From Pseudomonas palleroniana (GTDB lineage Bacteria; Pseudomonadota; Gammaproteobacteria; Pseudomonadales; Pseudomonadaceae): a DNA stretch of 64,000 nucleotides. Where the stretch lies: assembly GCF_003031675.1 (NCBI RefSeq), contig NZ_PYWX01000053.1, positions 62,001-126,000 of the forward strand, given 5' to 3'. The first letter of the stretch is position 1. Each line of letters begins with the position of its first letter. The notes beneath the pieces were generated by a model that did not search any database, had not been told where the DNA came from, and was given only the letters and a program-made list of their open reading frames with translations. The position numbers were made by a program, and so were the translations under genes. This document shows positions 32,786 to 40,904 of this stretch, piece by piece.

Positions 32786-34176
32786 CCCAATTGCGCCAAG
32801 GCGTGGCGAAACGCTGGTGGCAGGCTGTTGCCGAAGTGCACCTTGCCGTCGGCTTGCGTGAAGATGCCCATTTTCGCCAGCCACTGTTCAAACTCCGGTG
32901 CCGGTTTCAGCCCCAGGGTCTGGCGGGCGTACAAGGCATCGTGGAACGAGGTGGTCTGGTAGTTGAGCATGATGTCGTCGGAGCCCGGGATGCCCATGAT
33001 GAAGTTGATCCCGGCCACACCCAGCAGGGTCAGCAGGGTGTCCATGTCATCCTGGTCGGCTTCGGCGTGGTTGGTGTAGCAGATGTCGCAACCCATCGGC
33101 ACGCCCAGTAATTTGCCGCAGAAGTGATCTTCAAGGCCGGCGCGGATGATCTGTTTGCCGTTGTACAGGTACTCCGGGCCGATAAATCCTACGACTGTGT
33201 TGACCAGAAACGGCTTGAAATGCCGCGCCACGGCGTAGGCACGGGTTTCGCAGGTTTGCTGGTCCACGCCAAAGTGTGCGTTGGCCGACAAGGCACTGCC
33301 CTGGCCGGTTTCGAAATACATCAGGTTCTGGCCCAACGTGCCGCGGTTCAGGCTCAGGCCGGCGTCGTAACCTTCCTGCAGCACGCTCAGGCTGATGCCG
33401 AAACTGGCGTTGGCCGCCTCGGTACCGGCAATCGACTGAAACACCAGGTCCAGCGGCACGCCACGGTTGATCGCCTCGATGGAGGTGGTGACATGGGTGA
33501 GCACGCAGGCTTGGGTGGGGATTTCGTAGCGTTGGATGATCGCGTCGAGCATTTCCAGCATGGCGCAGATCGAGGCGATGCTGTCGGTGGCCGGGTTGAT
33601 GCCGATCATGGCGTCGCCATTGCCATAGAGCAGGCCATCGAGAATGCTCGCGGCGATGCCTGCCGGTTCATCCGTCGGGTGGTTGGGTTGCAGGCGGGTG
33701 GATAAGCGCCCGCGCAGGCCCAGGGTGCCGCGAAACTTTGTGACCACGCGGATCTTCTGCGCCACCAGCACCAGGTCCTGCACGCGCATGATCTTCGATA
33801 CGGCGGCGGCCATTTCGGGTGTCAGCCCTGGCGCCAGGGCGCGTAGGGATTGTTCATCGGCGGCGTCGCTGAGCAGCCAATCGCGCAGGCCACCGACGGT
33901 CAGGTGGCTGACGGCGGCAAACGCCTGTTGATCATGGGTGTCGATGATCAGCCGGGTGACTTCATCGCTTTCATACGGGATCAGCGCTTCCTGCAGAAAG
34001 TGCTTAAGCGGGATATTCGCCAACGCCATCTGCGCGGCCACCCGTTCACCGTCGTTCTGCGCGGCCACGCCGGCAAGAAAATCCCCGGAGCGTGCAGGGC
34101 TGGCCTTGGCCATCACGTCCTTGAGGCTGTCAAAGCGGTAGGTTTGCGTACCCACCGCGTGAGAAAAACTTGCCAT
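32782..34176 (-). CDS. eutB: ethanolamine ammonia-lyase, large subunit
   Basis: The 464-aa catalytic TIM-barrel subunit starts at MASFSHAVGTQTY (34176); an ATG 9 codons upstream has no ribosome-binding site advantage. Conserved segments are GLLYGNGDAMIGINPATDS, VLTHVTTSIEAINRG, YFETGQGSALSANAHFGVDQQTCETRAYAVARHF and GCDICYTNHAEADQDDM. It lies between the permease gene and eutC and should be co-transcribed with both. Confidence 0.96.
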   Translation of the reverse strand: MASFSHAVGTQTYRFDSLKDVMAKASPARSGDFLAGVAAQNDGERVAAQMALANIPLKHFLQEALIPYESDEVTRLIIDTHDQQAFAAVSHLTVGGLRDWLLSDAADEQSLRALAPGLTPEMAAAVSKIMRVQDLVLVAQKIRVVTKFRGTLGLRGRLSTRLQPNHPTDEPAGIAASILDGLLYGNGDAMIGINPATDSIASICAMLEMLDAIIQRYEIPTQACVLTHVTTSIEAINRGVPLDLVFQSIAGTEAANASFGISLSVLQEGYDAGLSLNRGTLGQNLMYFETGQGSALSANAHFGVDQQTCETRAYAVARHFKPFLVNTVVGFIGPEYLYNGKQIIRAGLEDHFCGKLLGVPMGCDICYTNHAEADQDDMDTLLTLLGVAGINFIMGIPGSDDIMLNYQTTSFHDALYARQTLGLKPAPEFEQWLAKMGIFTQADGKVHFGNSLPPAFRHALAQLG

Positions 34177-34230
34177 ACAGTGTCTCCTTGGCGGCACGGG
34201 CAAGGCGCCCGCGCCGAGGTTTACGGCATT

Positions 34231-35664
34231 TCAGTGCAAGGCGGCTTCCGCGGCCTGGATCGCCGCGAATTCCTCTTCCGGCGTGCCTGCTACCAAGTGA
34301 TGCCGGCTGTAGAAAGCAAAGTAAGCAATTAATACTCCATAGATGATCGCGGCGCCAATGACGACGCGAGGGTCGACCAGAAAGCCCGCCACCACGGCCA
34401 CGCAGGCCAGCACCAGGGCGACACCCGAGGTAAAGATCCCGCCCGGTGTGCGGTACGGACGGTCCATTTTGGGGCGGCGAATGCGCAAGGTGATGTGCGC
34501 GGCCATCATCAGTACGTAGGAAATGGTCGCGCCAAACACCGCCACCAGAATCAGCAAATCACCTTGGCCGGTCAGCGACAGGCCAAAGCCGATGATGCCG
34601 GGGATCACCAAGGCAAAGACCGGTGCTTTGCTTTTGGTGGTCTGGGACAGTTTGCGCGGCAGGTAACCGGCGCGGGACAGGGCGAAGATCTGCCGCGAAT
34701 ACGCGTAGATAATCGAGAAAAAGCTGGCGATCAACCCGGCCAGGCCAACCAGGTTGACGAAGCCGCCCATCCAGGTCGAACCGCCGTAGGACAGCGCCAG
34801 CGCTTCAACCAGCGGGTTACCCGACTTGATCAGCGCATAGGTGCCCGCGCCGCCGGGTGCAATGACCAGAATCAGCAAGGCGAAACTGGTCAGCACCACA
34901 ATGGCGCCGATCAGGCCCCGAGGCAGGTCGCGCTTGGGGTTCTTGGTTTCTTCGGCGGCCAGGGGCACGCCCTCTACGGCGAGGAAAAACCAGATCGCAT
35001 AGGGGATCGCCGCCCACACCCCGACGTAGCCGAAGGGCAGGAAGGTGCTGGCGCCCTTGGCTTGCGTCACCGGTATATCCAACAGGTTGGCGACGTTGAA
35101 GTGCGGCGCCATCGACACCAGGAACACCCCCAGGGCAATGGCTGCGATGGCGGTGATCACAAACATCAGCTTCAGGGCTTCGCCCACGCCGAAGATGTGG
35201 ATGCCGATAAAAATGACGTAGAACGCGAGGTAAATCATCCAGCCGCCAATGCCGAACAGCGACTCGCAATAAGCCCCGATAAACACCGCGATGGCGGCTG
35301 GCGCAATGGCGTATTCAATCAGGATGGCGGTGCCCGTGAGGAACCCGCCCCAAGGGCCGAAGGCGCTGCGGGCAAACCCGTAGCCGCCGCCGGCGGTGGG
35401 GATCATCGACGACAGTTCGGCCAGGGAAAAACACATGCACAGGTACATGGTGGCCATCAGCAATGTCGCCAGGAACATGCCGCCCCAGCCACCTTGGGCC
35501 AGGCCGAAGTTCCAGCCGGCGTAGTCGCCGGAGATGACATAGGCAACGCCAAGGCCGACCAGCAGTACCCAGCCGGCGGCGCCTTTTTTCAGTTCGCGTT
35601 GTTGGAAGTATTCGGAGTCGACTTTTTCGAAGTCGACGGAAGAACTCGTGGGTTCGCTAGGCAT
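34231..35664 (-). CDS. eat: ethanolamine permease
   Basis: The 477-aa APC-superfamily carrier has about twelve transmembrane helices. The N-terminal region (SEYFQQRELKKGAAGWVLLVGLGVAYVISGDYAGWNFGLAQGG) and YAIWFFLAVEGVPLAAEETKNPKRDLPRG match ethanolamine permeases. It imports the substrate for EutBC. Gene order eat-eutB-eutC is one transcription unit. Upstream of it, between it and exaC, a miniature element has inserted. Confidence 0.92.
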   Translation of the reverse strand: MPSEPTSSSVDFEKVDSEYFQQRELKKGAAGWVLLVGLGVAYVISGDYAGWNFGLAQGGWGGMFLATLLMATMYLCMCFSLAELSSMIPTAGGGYGFARSAFGPWGGFLTGTAILIEYAIAPAAIAVFIGAYCESLFGIGGWMIYLAFYVIFIGIHIFGVGEALKLMFVITAIAAIALGVFLVSMAPHFNVANLLDIPVTQAKGASTFLPFGYVGVWAAIPYAIWFFLAVEGVPLAAEETKNPKRDLPRGLIGAIVVLTSFALLILVIAPGGAGTYALIKSGNPLVEALALSYGGSTWMGGFVNLVGLAGLIASFFSIIYAYSRQIFALSRAGYLPRKLSQTTKSKAPVFALVIPGIIGFGLSLTGQGDLLILVAVFGATISYVLMMAAHITLRIRRPKMDRPYRTPGGIFTSGVALVLACVAVVAGFLVDPRVVIGAAIIYGVLIAYFAFYSRHHLVAGTPEEEFAAIQAAEAALH

Positions 35665-35715
35665 GGGAAGTACCTTCCATTCTTATTGTTTTTAACTCGG
35701 CCTCTGTGTGCCGAA

Positions 35716-35969
35716 TGTGGGAGGGGGCAAGCCCTAATGCCAGTCAGTTAAGAGAACCTGCCGCACCAAACTCTGTAGTGAGCGGGCTTGTCCCGCGCTG
35801 GGTGGCAAAGCCGCCCCAACAAAGACGCCGCGGTATTTCAGGAGGACCGAGGTGCCTGGGTTTGGGGCGGCTGCGCCACCCAGCGCGGGGCCAGCCCGCT
35901 CACTACAGATGATGTGTTCTACATCCCACCCTTTAACTGACTGGCATTAGGGCAAGCCCCCTCCCACAG
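35716..35969. repeat. REP hairpin interrupted by the miniature element
   Basis: Outside the inserted element, TGTGGGAGGGGGCAAGCCC on the left and GGGCAAGCCCCCTCCCACA on the right rebuild, once the duplicated 10 bp is counted once, a compact 28-bp palindrome with no internal spacer. This was a short REP hairpin before insertion. Insertion split it. Confidence 0.8.
35735..35949. mobile_element. 215-bp miniature inverted-repeat element (copy 2)
   Basis: The ends TAATGCCAGTCAGTTAA and complement are those of copy 1 at 1923-2138, and the interior is copy 1 read on the other strand with scattered substitutions. The central arms (TGTAGTGAGCGGGCTTG ... CCCGCTCACTACA) form a long hairpin. A 10-bp direct repeat GGGCAAGCCC at 35725-35734 and 35950-35959 flanks it. 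No coding sequence. It lies between exaC and eat, so it may alter read-through into the ethanolamine operon. Confidence 0.88.
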
Positions 35970-36004
35970 TTGAGTGCATTTCAAATGCAGGAGAGGGGTA
36001 TTAG

Positions 36005-37525
36005 TTAGAAGAAGCCCAACGGATTAATGTCGTAACTGACCAGCAAGTTTTTAGTCTGCTGGTAGTGATCCAACATCATCTTGTGCGTTTCACGGCCCAC
36101 GCCGGATTTCTTGTAACCGCCAAACGCGGCATGCGCCGGGTACAGGTGGTAGCAGTTGGTCCACACGCGACCGGCCTTGATCGCCCGGCCCATGCGGTAG
36201 GCGCGGTTGATGTCGCGGGTCCATACACCGGCGCCCAGGCCGAACTCGGTGTCGTTGGCAATGGCCAGGGCTTCGGCTTCGTCCTTGAAGGTGGTGATGC
36301 TCACCACCGGGCCGAAGATTTCTTCCTGGAACACGCGCATCTGGTTGTTGCCCTTGAGCAGGGTCGGCTGGATGTAATAGCCGCCGGCCATGTCGCCGCT
36401 GAGCTGCTCGACCTTACCGCCGGTCAGCAGTTGCGCACCTTCGCCCTTGGCGATATCCAGGTAGGACAGGATCTTGTCGAACTGCTGCTCGGACGCCTGG
36501 GCGCCGACCATGGTGTCGGTGTCCAGCGGGTCGCCGCGTTTGATCTGTTCGATCTTCTTCATCACCACCTTCATGAAGTCGTCGTAGATCGACTCTTGCA
36601 CCAGCGCCCGCGACGGGCAGGTGCACACTTCACCTTGGTTGAAGAACGCCAGCACCAGGCCTTCGGCGGCTTTTTCGATAAACGAAGGCTCGGCCTTCAT
36701 GATGTCTTCGAAGAAGATGTTCGGCGACTTGCCACCCAGTTCAACGGTGGACGGAATAATGTTGGTGGCCGCCGCATGCATGATGTGCGAGCCCACCGGC
36801 GTGGAACCGGTGAAGGCGATCTTGGCGATGCGCTTGCTGGTGGCCAGGGCTTCGCCGGCTTCTTTGCCGAAACCGTGCACCACGTTCAGCACGCCCGGCG
36901 GCAGCAGGTCGCCGATCACTTCCAGCAGCACGTTGATCCCCAGCGGGGTTTGCTCGGCAGGCTTGAGCACCACGCAGTTGCCGGCGGCCAGGGCCGGGGC
37001 GAGTTTCCACGCGGCCATCAGCAGCGGGAAGTTCCACGGGATGATCTGGCCGACTACGCCCAGGGGTTCGTGGAAGTGGTAGGCGGCCGTGTGTTCGTTG
37101 ATTTCGGCGCTAGTGCCTTCCTGGGCACGGATGCAACCGGCGAAGTAGCGGAAATGGTCGGCGGCCAGCGGGATGTCGGCGTTGAGGGTTTCACGCACGG
37201 CCTTGCCGTTGTCCCAGGTTTCGGTGATGGCCAGCAGTTCGAGGTTCTGCTCGATGCGGTCGGCGATTTTCAGCAGCACCAGCGAGCGGTCCTGGGCCGA
37301 GGTCTTGCCCCAGCCGTCAGCGGCGGCATGGGCGGCGTCCAGCGCCTTGTCGATGTCTTTGGCTGTGGAACGGGGGAATTCGGCGATAGGCTTGCCGTTG
37401 ACCGGCGAGGTGTTGGTGAAATAGTTGCCCTCGACAGGCGCAACGAATTCGCCACCAATGTAGTTGCCGTACTTGGCCTTGAACGAAACGATCGCGCCTT
37501 CAGTACCGGGGTGTGCGTAACGCAT
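36005..37525 (-). CDS. exaC: aldehyde dehydrogenase (acetaldehyde), ExaC-like
   Basis: The start MRYAHPGTEGAIVSFKAKYGNYIGG at ATG 37525 gives 506 aa. Catalytic Cys is in NQGEVCTCPSR and the general base Glu in VELGGKSPN; the NAD site is FTGSTPVGSHI. It oxidises acetaldehyde produced by EutBC to acetate; the same enzyme class serves ethanol oxidation in Pseudomonas. A sigma-54-type promoter lies about 65 bp upstream and the activator gene is divergent. Confidence 0.93.
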   Translation of the reverse strand: MRYAHPGTEGAIVSFKAKYGNYIGGEFVAPVEGNYFTNTSPVNGKPIAEFPRSTAKDIDKALDAAHAAADGWGKTSAQDRSLVLLKIADRIEQNLELLAITETWDNGKAVRETLNADIPLAADHFRYFAGCIRAQEGTSAEINEHTAAYHFHEPLGVVGQIIPWNFPLLMAAWKLAPALAAGNCVVLKPAEQTPLGINVLLEVIGDLLPPGVLNVVHGFGKEAGEALATSKRIAKIAFTGSTPVGSHIMHAAATNIIPSTVELGGKSPNIFFEDIMKAEPSFIEKAAEGLVLAFFNQGEVCTCPSRALVQESIYDDFMKVVMKKIEQIKRGDPLDTDTMVGAQASEQQFDKILSYLDIAKGEGAQLLTGGKVEQLSGDMAGGYYIQPTLLKGNNQMRVFQEEIFGPVVSITTFKDEAEALAIANDTEFGLGAGVWTRDINRAYRMGRAIKAGRVWTNCYHLYPAHAAFGGYKKSGVGRETHKMMLDHYQQTKNLLVSYDINPLGFF

Positions 37526-37588
37526 GGTGGGTATCTCCTGGCTTTTATGTTTATTGGAGTGCAGCGCAAAGCGCTTGATAAAGCGTAG

Positions 37589-37604
37589 AGCAAAGGTTGG
37601 GCCA
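37589..37604 (-). promoter_or_regulatory. sigma-54 (-24/-12) promoter of exaC
   Basis: On the minus strand TGGCCCAACCTTTGCT matches the consensus TGGCACG-N4-TTGCW in the GG and GC doublets with correct spacing. It reads toward exaC, and the divergent gene encodes a sigma-54-dependent activator. Confidence 0.7.
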
Positions 37605-37679
37605 CTGCTGCGCGAGCCAGGCAAATCAAGGGGTTAGGGTTTGTTGCAAGGCATTGCTGTGACGTAGCTGGTACAGGCG

Positions 37680-37700
37680 GTGTGACAGTTTGTGCCACAC
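37680..37700. promoter_or_regulatory. candidate activator-binding dyad
   Basis: GTGTGACA and TGCCACAC form an imperfect inverted repeat with a 5-bp centre (one mismatched pair). It lies about 80 bp upstream of the exaC -24/-12 element and about 97 bp before the activator gene, the usual place for an enhancer of an AcoR-type activator. Confidence 0.45.
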
Positions 37701-37796
37701 GCGATACAGCCTGTGACCGGTGAGTCTGCCCGGGATTGCAATGGTCGGATGGCTGGGGGATGCTGGCTGTTCTCACGCAGGGAGAATAATAAGAAC

Positions 37797-39728
37797 ATGC
37801 ACAACGATCATTTCAGTCGCCATGCCCAGCAAGTCTTGACCGTCACCCGTGGGCAAGACCTTTCCCAGGGCCCGGGCAGCGACCCGTCCATCGCCCGCTC
37901 CTGGCTGCGCTGCCTGGAGGACTATCACCTCGACCCCGCCCAGACCCTCGCCCCCACCGTGCTTGAACACGGCCGCCTGCTGGAAAGCCGCGAGCGCCTG
38001 CAACAAGTGCTGCACATTGCGGGCAGCGAAATGAACAGCCTGCACCAGCAATTATCGGGCGCCGGCCATGCCGTGCTGCTCACCGATGCGCGCGGGGTGA
38101 TCCTCAACTGTGTGACCGCGCCGTCCGAGCGCAAGATTTTCGAGCGCGCCGGGCTGTGGCTCGGCGCCGATTGGAGCGAGGCCTGTGAGGGCACCAATGG
38201 CATCGGCACCTGCCTGGTGGAGCGCCAGTCCCTGACCATTCACCGCGACGAGCATTTTCGCGGCCGTCATACCGGGCTGACCTGCTCGGCGAGCCCGGTG
38301 TTCGACCCGCAAGGTGAATTGCTCGCGGTGCTGGATGTGTCATCCGCGCGGGAGGCGGTGTCGCGCCAGAGCCAGTTCCACACCATGGCGCTGGTGAACC
38401 TGTCGGCGAAGATGATCGAGAGCTGCTATTTCCTGCGGCATTTTGAACATCACTGGCTGTTGCGCTTTCACCTGCAAGCCGAGTCGGTGGGGCTGTTCAG
38501 TGAAGGGCTGGTGGCGTTCGATGGCGACGGGCGTATCTGTGCGGTCAATCAGAGCGCATTGAACCTGCTGGGGCAGGGGCGCAGTGGCCTGTTGGGGCAG
38601 CCGGTGGAAGCCTATTTCGACTGCTCCCTGGACTTGCTGCTGGGCCGGGCCAGCGCCAATGCCACGGCCAGTTGGCCGCTGCGCACCCGTGATGGCCGGC
38701 AGTTGTTCGCCGCTGTGAGGGGGCAGTCGCGCAGCGTACCGGTCGCCATGCCGGTTCCTGCGGTGAAGACCGAGCCGCCTCGCCAACCGGGGATCTGCCT
38801 GGGCGATCCGGCCCTGCAAAACGATTTTCGCAAGGCGCTGCGGGTTTTCGAGCGCGACGTACCGTTGCTGGTCAGCGGTGAAACCGGGTCCGGCAAGGAA
38901 GCGTTCGCCAAGGCCGTGCACCAGGCCAGTCAGCGCGCCGATAAAGCCTTTATCGCCCTCAACTGTGCGGCCATCCCGGAAAGCCTGATTGAAAGTGAAC
39001 TGTTTGGTTATCGTGCCGGCAGCTTCACGGGTGCCCGTAAGGAAGGCATGCAGGGCAAGTTGCAACAGGCCGACGGGGGCACGCTGTTCCTCGATGAAAT
39101 CGGTGACATGCCGCTCGCGTTGCAATCGCGGCTCTTGAGGGTGCTGGAAGATCGCATGGTGGTGCCCCTGGGCGGCGAGCCCCAGGCGGTGAATGTCAGA
39201 ATTGTCAGCGCCACGCACCGCAATCTGATTGAGCGCGTGCAGGAAGGCAGCTTTCGAGAGGACTTGTACTATCGACTGAACGGCCTGGAAGTTTCTTTGC
39301 CCGCAGTGCGTGAGCGCAGTGATAAAGAGCAGTTGCTGGCGTTTGTGCTGGAGCAGGAAGCCAGCGGGCAGCCGGTTTCGCTGCACGCCGCAGCGCGCCA
39401 GGCACTGTTGGCGTACGCCTGGCCGGGCAATGTGCGGCAGTTGCGTACGGTGTTACGCACGTTGGTCGCGTTATGCGATGACGAATGGATCGGCCTGGAT
39501 GACTTGCCCGCCATGATTCGCCAGGCGTCAACGCGCCAAGGCGTGGCGGATGTGCCGTCCCGCTCGATGCTGGAGGATGCCGAGCGCCTGGCGTTGGTCA
39601 GCGTCCTGGAACAACAGCGCTGGCAGATGACCCGTGCCGCCGAGCAGTTGGGGGTCAGCCGTAATACCCTCTATCGAAAGTTGCGTAAGTATGGCGTCGA
39701 GTTGCGTATTAAACGTGAACAGGGGTAA
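37797..39728 (+). CDS. eatR: sigma-54-dependent Fis-family activator (AcoR/EatR-like)
   Basis: Start at ATG 37797 (MHNDHFSRHAQQVLTVTRG) gives 643 aa. Domains: N-terminal GAF sensor (about 60-210, with EACEGTNGIGTCLVERQSLTI), a PAS-like segment, an AAA+ domain with Walker A GETGSGKE, the sigma-54 contact loop in the form GSFTGA instead of GAFTGA, and DGGTLFLDEIGDM, then a Fis-type helix-turn-helix (MTRAAEQLGVSRNTLYRKL). It likely senses ethanolamine or acetaldehyde and activates exaC and eat-eutBC. The gene name follows Pseudomonas practice by context. Confidence 0.88.
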   Translation: MHNDHFSRHAQQVLTVTRGQDLSQGPGSDPSIARSWLRCLEDYHLDPAQTLAPTVLEHGRLLESRERLQQVLHIAGSEMNSLHQQLSGAGHAVLLTDARGVILNCVTAPSERKIFERAGLWLGADWSEACEGTNGIGTCLVERQSLTIHRDEHFRGRHTGLTCSASPVFDPQGELLAVLDVSSAREAVSRQSQFHTMALVNLSAKMIESCYFLRHFEHHWLLRFHLQAESVGLFSEGLVAFDGDGRICAVNQSALNLLGQGRSGLLGQPVEAYFDCSLDLLLGRASANATASWPLRTRDGRQLFAAVRGQSRSVPVAMPVPAVKTEPPRQPGICLGDPALQNDFRKALRVFERDVPLLVSGETGSGKEAFAKAVHQASQRADKAFIALNCAAIPESLIESELFGYRAGSFTGARKEGMQGKLQQADGGTLFLDEIGDMPLALQSRLLRVLEDRMVVPLGGEPQAVNVRIVSATHRNLIERVQEGSFREDLYYRLNGLEVSLPAVRERSDKEQLLAFVLEQEASGQPVSLHAAARQALLAYAWPGNVRQLRTVLRTLVALCDDEWIGLDDLPAMIRQASTRQGVADVPSRSMLEDAERLALVSVLEQQRWQMTRAAEQLGVSRNTLYRKLRKYGVELRIKREQG

Positions 39729-39758
39729 TTATGTAGTTTCTACTGTGTGTGGATATGT

Positions 39759-39786
39759 GGAACTGGGGAATTTTTTTATCCACTTA
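39759..39786 (+). promoter_or_regulatory. hrp-box-like ECF sigma (HrpL/RspL) promoter
   Basis: GGAACT, 15 bp, then CCACTTA. The HrpL consensus is GGAACC-N15/16-CCACNNA, so only one base of the conserved positions differs and the spacer is exact. The element ends 40 bp before the start codon of the orphan gene at 39827, a normal distance for a hrp promoter. Confidence 0.62.
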
Positions 39787-39826
39787 TTGAGTGCCACTGA
39801 ATGATTGGCTCAATAAGGTGATTGCT

Positions 39827-40750
39827 ATGAGAATTCCCGCTATTTTTAACCCGTTTAAAAGTGCTCTCCATAAAATCAGCCCGCCAAAAGTCGAGGTACC
39901 TGCTGCGGGTACTGCAGGTAAGTACCTACCTGTTCCCCGTACGAACTTGCCCAACGTTCCGTCTGATCCCCATCGAGTGCTAGCTAATCAGAACTTCAAA
40001 AAACTCTTGTTGGATATGAAGAGTCCTGGTGCCGCGGGGGCCAAGCTTCCTTCACATTCGCACCCTGCTCCAAAGACGATGGGTGACGTTGTACAGAACA
40101 TGATCACGGCGGATCGCTTGGTCAAGGCGGGTGTTTTCAAGACTGGGCCAGACTTGAAAACGGTGACCCGCGACGCTTTTGTCAATGCGGCGGTCAATGG
40201 GCTGGCCAGCACGCCCCTGAGCATTGCGACCTATGCAGGCTCCGTCTGGAGTGGTGAGCAGATCAAGGGCGCGTTCTCCGCCAATACGCCCTTGTTGCCT
40301 GCGGCGCACCAGCCGGCACCCAGCCAACAGTCCAAAGGGGTGGCAGGCTTGGGCAATGAGCTGCCCAAGCCATCGGCGCAAGATCTGCAGTTACGCCTGG
40401 AAAACGCGGAATTAAAGCTGCTGTTGACGGTTAATACCATCCAGTCATTTGCCGAGGGAGGTAAGGGGCTTGCTTTGGATAAGTCGGCAGGCTGGCCAAC
40501 TGAGTCGAGTGCACGTCTTGATCATCTGGAAAAGTTATATGACGCCGCCGAAACTTCCTTGAAAGCGCTCGCCGAACATAACGAGTTCATCTTCAAACCT
40601 TATAAAAATCCATTGCTGACGCCTGAAACTTCCATGACGTCGCGCCTTGATGTGCTGGATAAGAGAAACGAAGTTATCCAGAAAATGATTGTTCGTATGC
40701 TTAATGTCTTGCAGGAAGAGGCGCCTCAGGAATCTGCGCAAGTCGTTTAA
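39827..40750 (+). CDS. orphan protein, candidate type III secreted effector
   Basis: I do not recognise this 307-aa protein. Start ATG 39827 follows AAGGTG. The N-terminus (MRIPAIFNPFKSALHKISPP) has an aliphatic residue at position 3, Pro at 4 and no acidic residue in the first 12, the pattern reported for Pseudomonas type III export signals. The first 70 residues are Pro-rich and disordered. A middle region (MGDVVQNMITADRLVKAGVF ... NGLASTPLSIATYAGSVW) is followed by helices with coiled-coil character (LQLRLENAELKLLLTVNTIQSF, RLDHLEKLYDAAETSLKALAEHNEFIF). No signal peptide or catalytic motif is evident. The GC is visibly lower than in its neighbours. No chaperone gene follows. It has the hrp-like promoter upstream. 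Confidence 0.6.
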   Translation: MRIPAIFNPFKSALHKISPPKVEVPAAGTAGKYLPVPRTNLPNVPSDPHRVLANQNFKKLLLDMKSPGAAGAKLPSHSHPAPKTMGDVVQNMITADRLVKAGVFKTGPDLKTVTRDAFVNAAVNGLASTPLSIATYAGSVWSGEQIKGAFSANTPLLPAAHQPAPSQQSKGVAGLGNELPKPSAQDLQLRLENAELKLLLTVNTIQSFAEGGKGLALDKSAGWPTESSARLDHLEKLYDAAETSLKALAEHNEFIFKPYKNPLLTPETSMTSRLDVLDKRNEVIQKMIVRMLNVLQEEAPQESAQVV

Positions 40751-40904
40751 TAATAGCGTTTGGTCGGGTACTGGCGCAGTGTCCGGGCATCGGACTCCGG
40801 GGGGAGGGGGCGGCAGCCTGCCAGGGCAAGCGCCGTGTGTAGGTAAAAGAGTGCCATTTGCCCCTCCCTGCGCTAACCTGCCTCGATGTTTTACGAGGTC
40901 GACT

